Below, one piece after another: positions 62,115 through 64,000 of a stretch of DNA of 64,000 nt. Source of the DNA: Chersky-840 sp963794615 (GTDB lineage Bacteria > Actinomycetota > Acidimicrobiia > Acidimicrobiales > UBA8190); the NCBI GenBank assembly GCA_963794615.1, contig CAWCEP010000012.1, forward strand, positions 62,001 through 126,000, given 5' to 3'. Within the stretch, counting starts at the first letter, position 1; each line of letters opens with the position of its first letter. The notes under the pieces are model-generated. The model was not told the origin of the DNA. It was given only the letters and a program-made list of their open reading frames with translations, and did no database searches. The position numbers and the translations under genes are program-made.

Positions 62115-62945
62115 CTACCCGATGAACTTGATCAAGGCCTCGTTGACCTCGTCGGGGTGCGTCCAACCGACATTGTGAGGACCGCCTTCGATCTCGATGA
62201 ACTGGATGTCGTGCACGAGGTCAGGGAGTCGTCGGCCCGTGGCATCAATGGGGAGGATCCGGTCCTCCGTGCCCTGGACGACCAGCACAGGAACGTCGAT
62301 CTTGGGCAGGTCGGCCCGAAAGTCCGTCAACCAGGTCGAGACGCATGCCAGCGTCGCGTACGCCGACGAGCCAGCCGCCACCGCGAAACTGGCGTTCCAT
62401 GCCTCGTCGCTGATCCGGGTGCCGCCGAGCTTGTCGACGTTGTAAAAGTTGTCGAAGAAGAACTTGAACCAGGCGTAGCGGTCCTTCTTGATGGTCTCCT
62501 TGAAACCGTCGAAAACGCTCTGCGGTACGCCCAGCGGATTGTCGTCGGTCTGCAACAGGAACGGTGGAATCGGTCCGAACAACGCGGCCTTCGCCACCCG
62601 ATCCGAGCCGTAGGTTCCGAGGTAACGCGTGACCTCGCCCGTCCCCATCGAGAAGCCGGCGAGGACCACATCTCGCAGATCCAGCTTGTCGACCAGCGCC
62701 TTCAGGTCGGCGGCGAACGTGTCGTAGTCGTAGCCCATGGTGGGTTGGCTCGAGTGGCCGAAACCACGCCGGTCGTAGGTGATGACACGCTTCCCGTCGT
62801 CGAGGAGCACGGGCACCTGCTTCTCCCACGAGTGCCCGTCCAGGGGGTATCCGTGAATGAGCACCACCGGTTGCCCGGAGCCGTGGTCCTCGTAGTACAG
62901 CTCGATCGGAGCGGAGTTTTCCTTGCCAACGGTAACGAAGGGCAT
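62115..62945 (-). CDS. alpha/beta hydrolase (non-haem chloroperoxidase-like esterase)
   Basis: 276 residues, ATG 62945 with AAAGGAG upstream. 'PVVLIHGYPLDGHSWEKQVP' is the oxyanion loop, the nucleophile Ser is in 'VVLAGFSMGTGEVTRYLGTY', the acid in 'LVVQGTEDRILPIDATGRRL' and the catalytic His in 'IEGGPHNVGWTHPDEVNEAL'. 'VITYDRRGFGHSSQP' is typical of the perhydrolase/chloroperoxidase subfamily. It hydrolyses esters and may act as a perhydrolase; the natural substrate is unknown. Confidence 0.9.
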   Translation of the reverse strand: MPFVTVGKENSAPIELYYEDHGSGQPVVLIHGYPLDGHSWEKQVPVLLDDGKRVITYDRRGFGHSSQPTMGYDYDTFAADLKALVDKLDLRDVVLAGFSMGTGEVTRYLGTYGSDRVAKAALFGPIPPFLLQTDDNPLGVPQSVFDGFKETIKKDRYAWFKFFFDNFYNVDKLGGTRISDEAWNASFAVAAGSSAYATLACVSTWLTDFRADLPKIDVPVLVVQGTEDRILPIDATGRRLPDLVHDIQFIEIEGGPHNVGWTHPDEVNEALIKFIG

Positions 62946-63343
62946 CGCACATCTCCTTTGCCGGACTCGATAATTGCCATCATGCGCTCGCCGCGGCTGG
63001 CTTGGAATCCCCTTTTTCGATACGCCGGTCGCGCACCCCCAAGCGCGGCCGTGTCCAGGGGGAATAGCATCACTGCCGTCGATTTTTCCCATTTCGGATG
63101 AGGGGGAGCCCCAAGGCGGGCGACGGGAGGTGACGGAGGTGATGGGCCCCGCACCCGGCTCCCGGCTCCCGGCTCATCGCTCGTGCCCGGGAGCGCGGCG
63201 CGGAATCCGGTGACCTCGGGATACCCCCGGTTCGGGCGTCGATCCTCTCGTCGTCGCCGCGGTCCCTATTCCGGGGCGACGCCCCGAGCTCGCGCATCAC
63301 CCGTTGAGGCGATGCGCCATCGGGCCTGCGGATCGCCGCCACC
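62946..63343. other. 398-bp divergent stretch without a recognisable gene
   Basis: It separates the hydrolase from the FUSC gene and should hold both promoters. Near 63150 a short CCCGGCT unit is repeated three times. I see no convincing operator or small gene. Confidence 0.5.
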
Positions 63344-64000
63344 ATGGCCGAGAGCACGGAAGCTGTGACACGAGCCCTTGTCCGAGGACTGGCGCGGGCC
63401 CGGCAGTCGTGGTCGTCGCTGGTCCTCGCCGCCCTGGCCGCCGCCATCGCCTGGTTCATCGCCCATGGACTCCTCGGCCACCAGCAGCCATTCTTTGCAC
63501 CGATCGCGGCGGCAGTCACACTGAGCGTGAGTCGAGTCCAGCGGACCCAGCGCATCGTCCAGCTCGTGGGCGGGGTGCTGCTCGGCATCGGTATCGGAGA
63601 AGGCCTGAGCGGCGCCCTTGGCACCTCGACGTACGCGCTGGGCCTGATCGTGTTGGTGACATTCCTCGCTGCCGTCATCACGGGGGTGGGATTCGTCGGC
63701 GAGGGCATGATGTTCGCCAACCAGGCCGCGGCGTCGGCCATCCTCGTCGTCACGCTGCACCAGCATGGAACCGGTGCCGAGCGCGCCGTCGACGCCATCA
63801 CCGGGGGTGGGGTGGCCCTGGTCTTGGGCGTGCTGCTCTTCCCGGCCGAGCCATTGGCGATCGTAAGGAACGCGGAGCGTGACGTCTTTCACATCGCTCG
63901 CGGATACCTTGCAACATGCCTCCGTTCTCGTCGCGTCCCGCACCCCCGTGAACGCTGGATGGGTGACGGCCCGGAGCTTGGACGCGCATCAGCAGCTCGA
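63344..64000 (+). CDS. FUSC family (aromatic acid exporter-like) membrane protein, 3'-truncated
   Basis: ATG 63344 opens a frame that continues to the window edge (219 codons, no stop). After a short Arg-rich start come five or six hydrophobic segments: 'SLVLAALAAAIAWFIAHGLL', 'QPFFAPIAAAVTLSV', 'LVGGVLLGIGIGEGLSGALG', 'ALGLIVLVTFLAAVI' and 'TGGGVALVLGVLLFPAEPLA'. The 'PFFAPIAA.V......R...R..G...G..IG' pattern is the FUSC/ArAE signature. The C-terminal half is outside the window. A role in small aromatic or stress-related efflux is likely but inferred. Confidence 0.82.
   Translation, partial: MAESTEAVTRALVRGLARARQSWSSLVLAALAAAIAWFIAHGLLGHQQPFFAPIAAAVTLSVSRVQRTQRIVQLVGGVLLGIGIGEGLSGALGTSTYALGLIVLVTFLAAVITGVGFVGEGMMFANQAAASAILVVTLHQHGTGAERAVDAITGGGVALVLGVLLFPAEPLAIVRNAERDVFHIARGYLATCLRSRRVPHPRERWMGDGPELGRASAAR

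Overview
This window is high-GC chromosomal DNA from an actinobacterium, most likely an uncultured Acidimicrobiia-type lineage. The assignment is inferred from gene content: an F420/flavin luciferase-like oxidoreductase, a mycothiol-dependent maleylpyruvate isomerase-family enzyme, DUF1918 and DUF2505 proteins, an acyl-ACP desaturase, GlnD, and GTG/TTG starts in GC-rich codon usage. Genes lie on both strands in short operons. I see no rRNA, phage, transposase or CRISPR array. There are two tRNA genes, Val(GAC) and Cys(GCA).

Layout. 0-6.6 kb: end of an FtsX-type permease, a frameshifted DUF429 protein, a COG4705 membrane protein with a small partner, an aromatic-amino-acid-type PLP decarboxylase with a DUF899 protein, and a YbaK editing protein. 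6.7-16.6 kb: the clearest metabolic island. It holds phenylalanine hydroxylase (phhA), homogentisate dioxygenase (hmgA), 4-hydroxyphenylpyruvate dioxygenase (hppD), two Lrp/AsnC regulators each divergent from a catabolic gene, and a five-gene branched-chain-type ABC importer (livJHMGF). Together they would import and oxidise phenylalanine and tyrosine; fumarylacetoacetase and the aminotransferase are not here. 16.6-22.4 kb: a plastic stretch with a cyclase-hydrolase remnant, an ECF sigma factor/anti-sigma pair divergent from a secreted beta-propeller protein, a multiply broken flavodoxin pseudogene, tRNA-Val, a PhyH dioxygenase, a DUF1918 protein with a histone-like tail, and tRNA-Cys.

22.5-36 kb: glycosyltransferase, glnD, L,D-transpeptidase, enoyl-CoA hydratase, a DrrAB-like ABC pair, PIG-L deacetylase, YwaF-like membrane protein, acyl-ACP desaturase, GGDEF-EAL protein and a TetR regulator. 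36-52.5 kb: Maf, DUF2505, DUF2834, a CrtI-like oxidoreductase, MarR facing a mitochondrial-type aconitase across two palindromic operators, siderophore-interacting protein, SpoIIE phosphatase, LLM oxidoreductase, SQR-like oxidoreductase, HD protein, DedA, Ohr, pirin, and an SDR coupled to a DapB-fold dehydrogenase. 52.5-64 kb: NatAB-like ABC pair, cell-surface and small hypothetical proteins, 2-hydroxyacid dehydrogenase, GlxA-type regulator, mycothiol-dependent enzyme, class II aldolase, DinB protein, alpha/beta hydrolase, and the start of an FUSC transporter that leaves the window.

The best regulatory discovery is a bipartite motif, GTAACGCCT-N12-GGGACTG, present once on each strand between the ECF sigma gene and the divergent secreted protein, at identical spacing. 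It looks like an autoregulated ECF promoter. A second strong signal is the pair of 18-bp palindromes between marR and aconitase. Six otherwise intact genes carry single frameshifts, two of them at G-runs one base short of expectation. This points to either uncorrected assembly indels or unusual gene decay.
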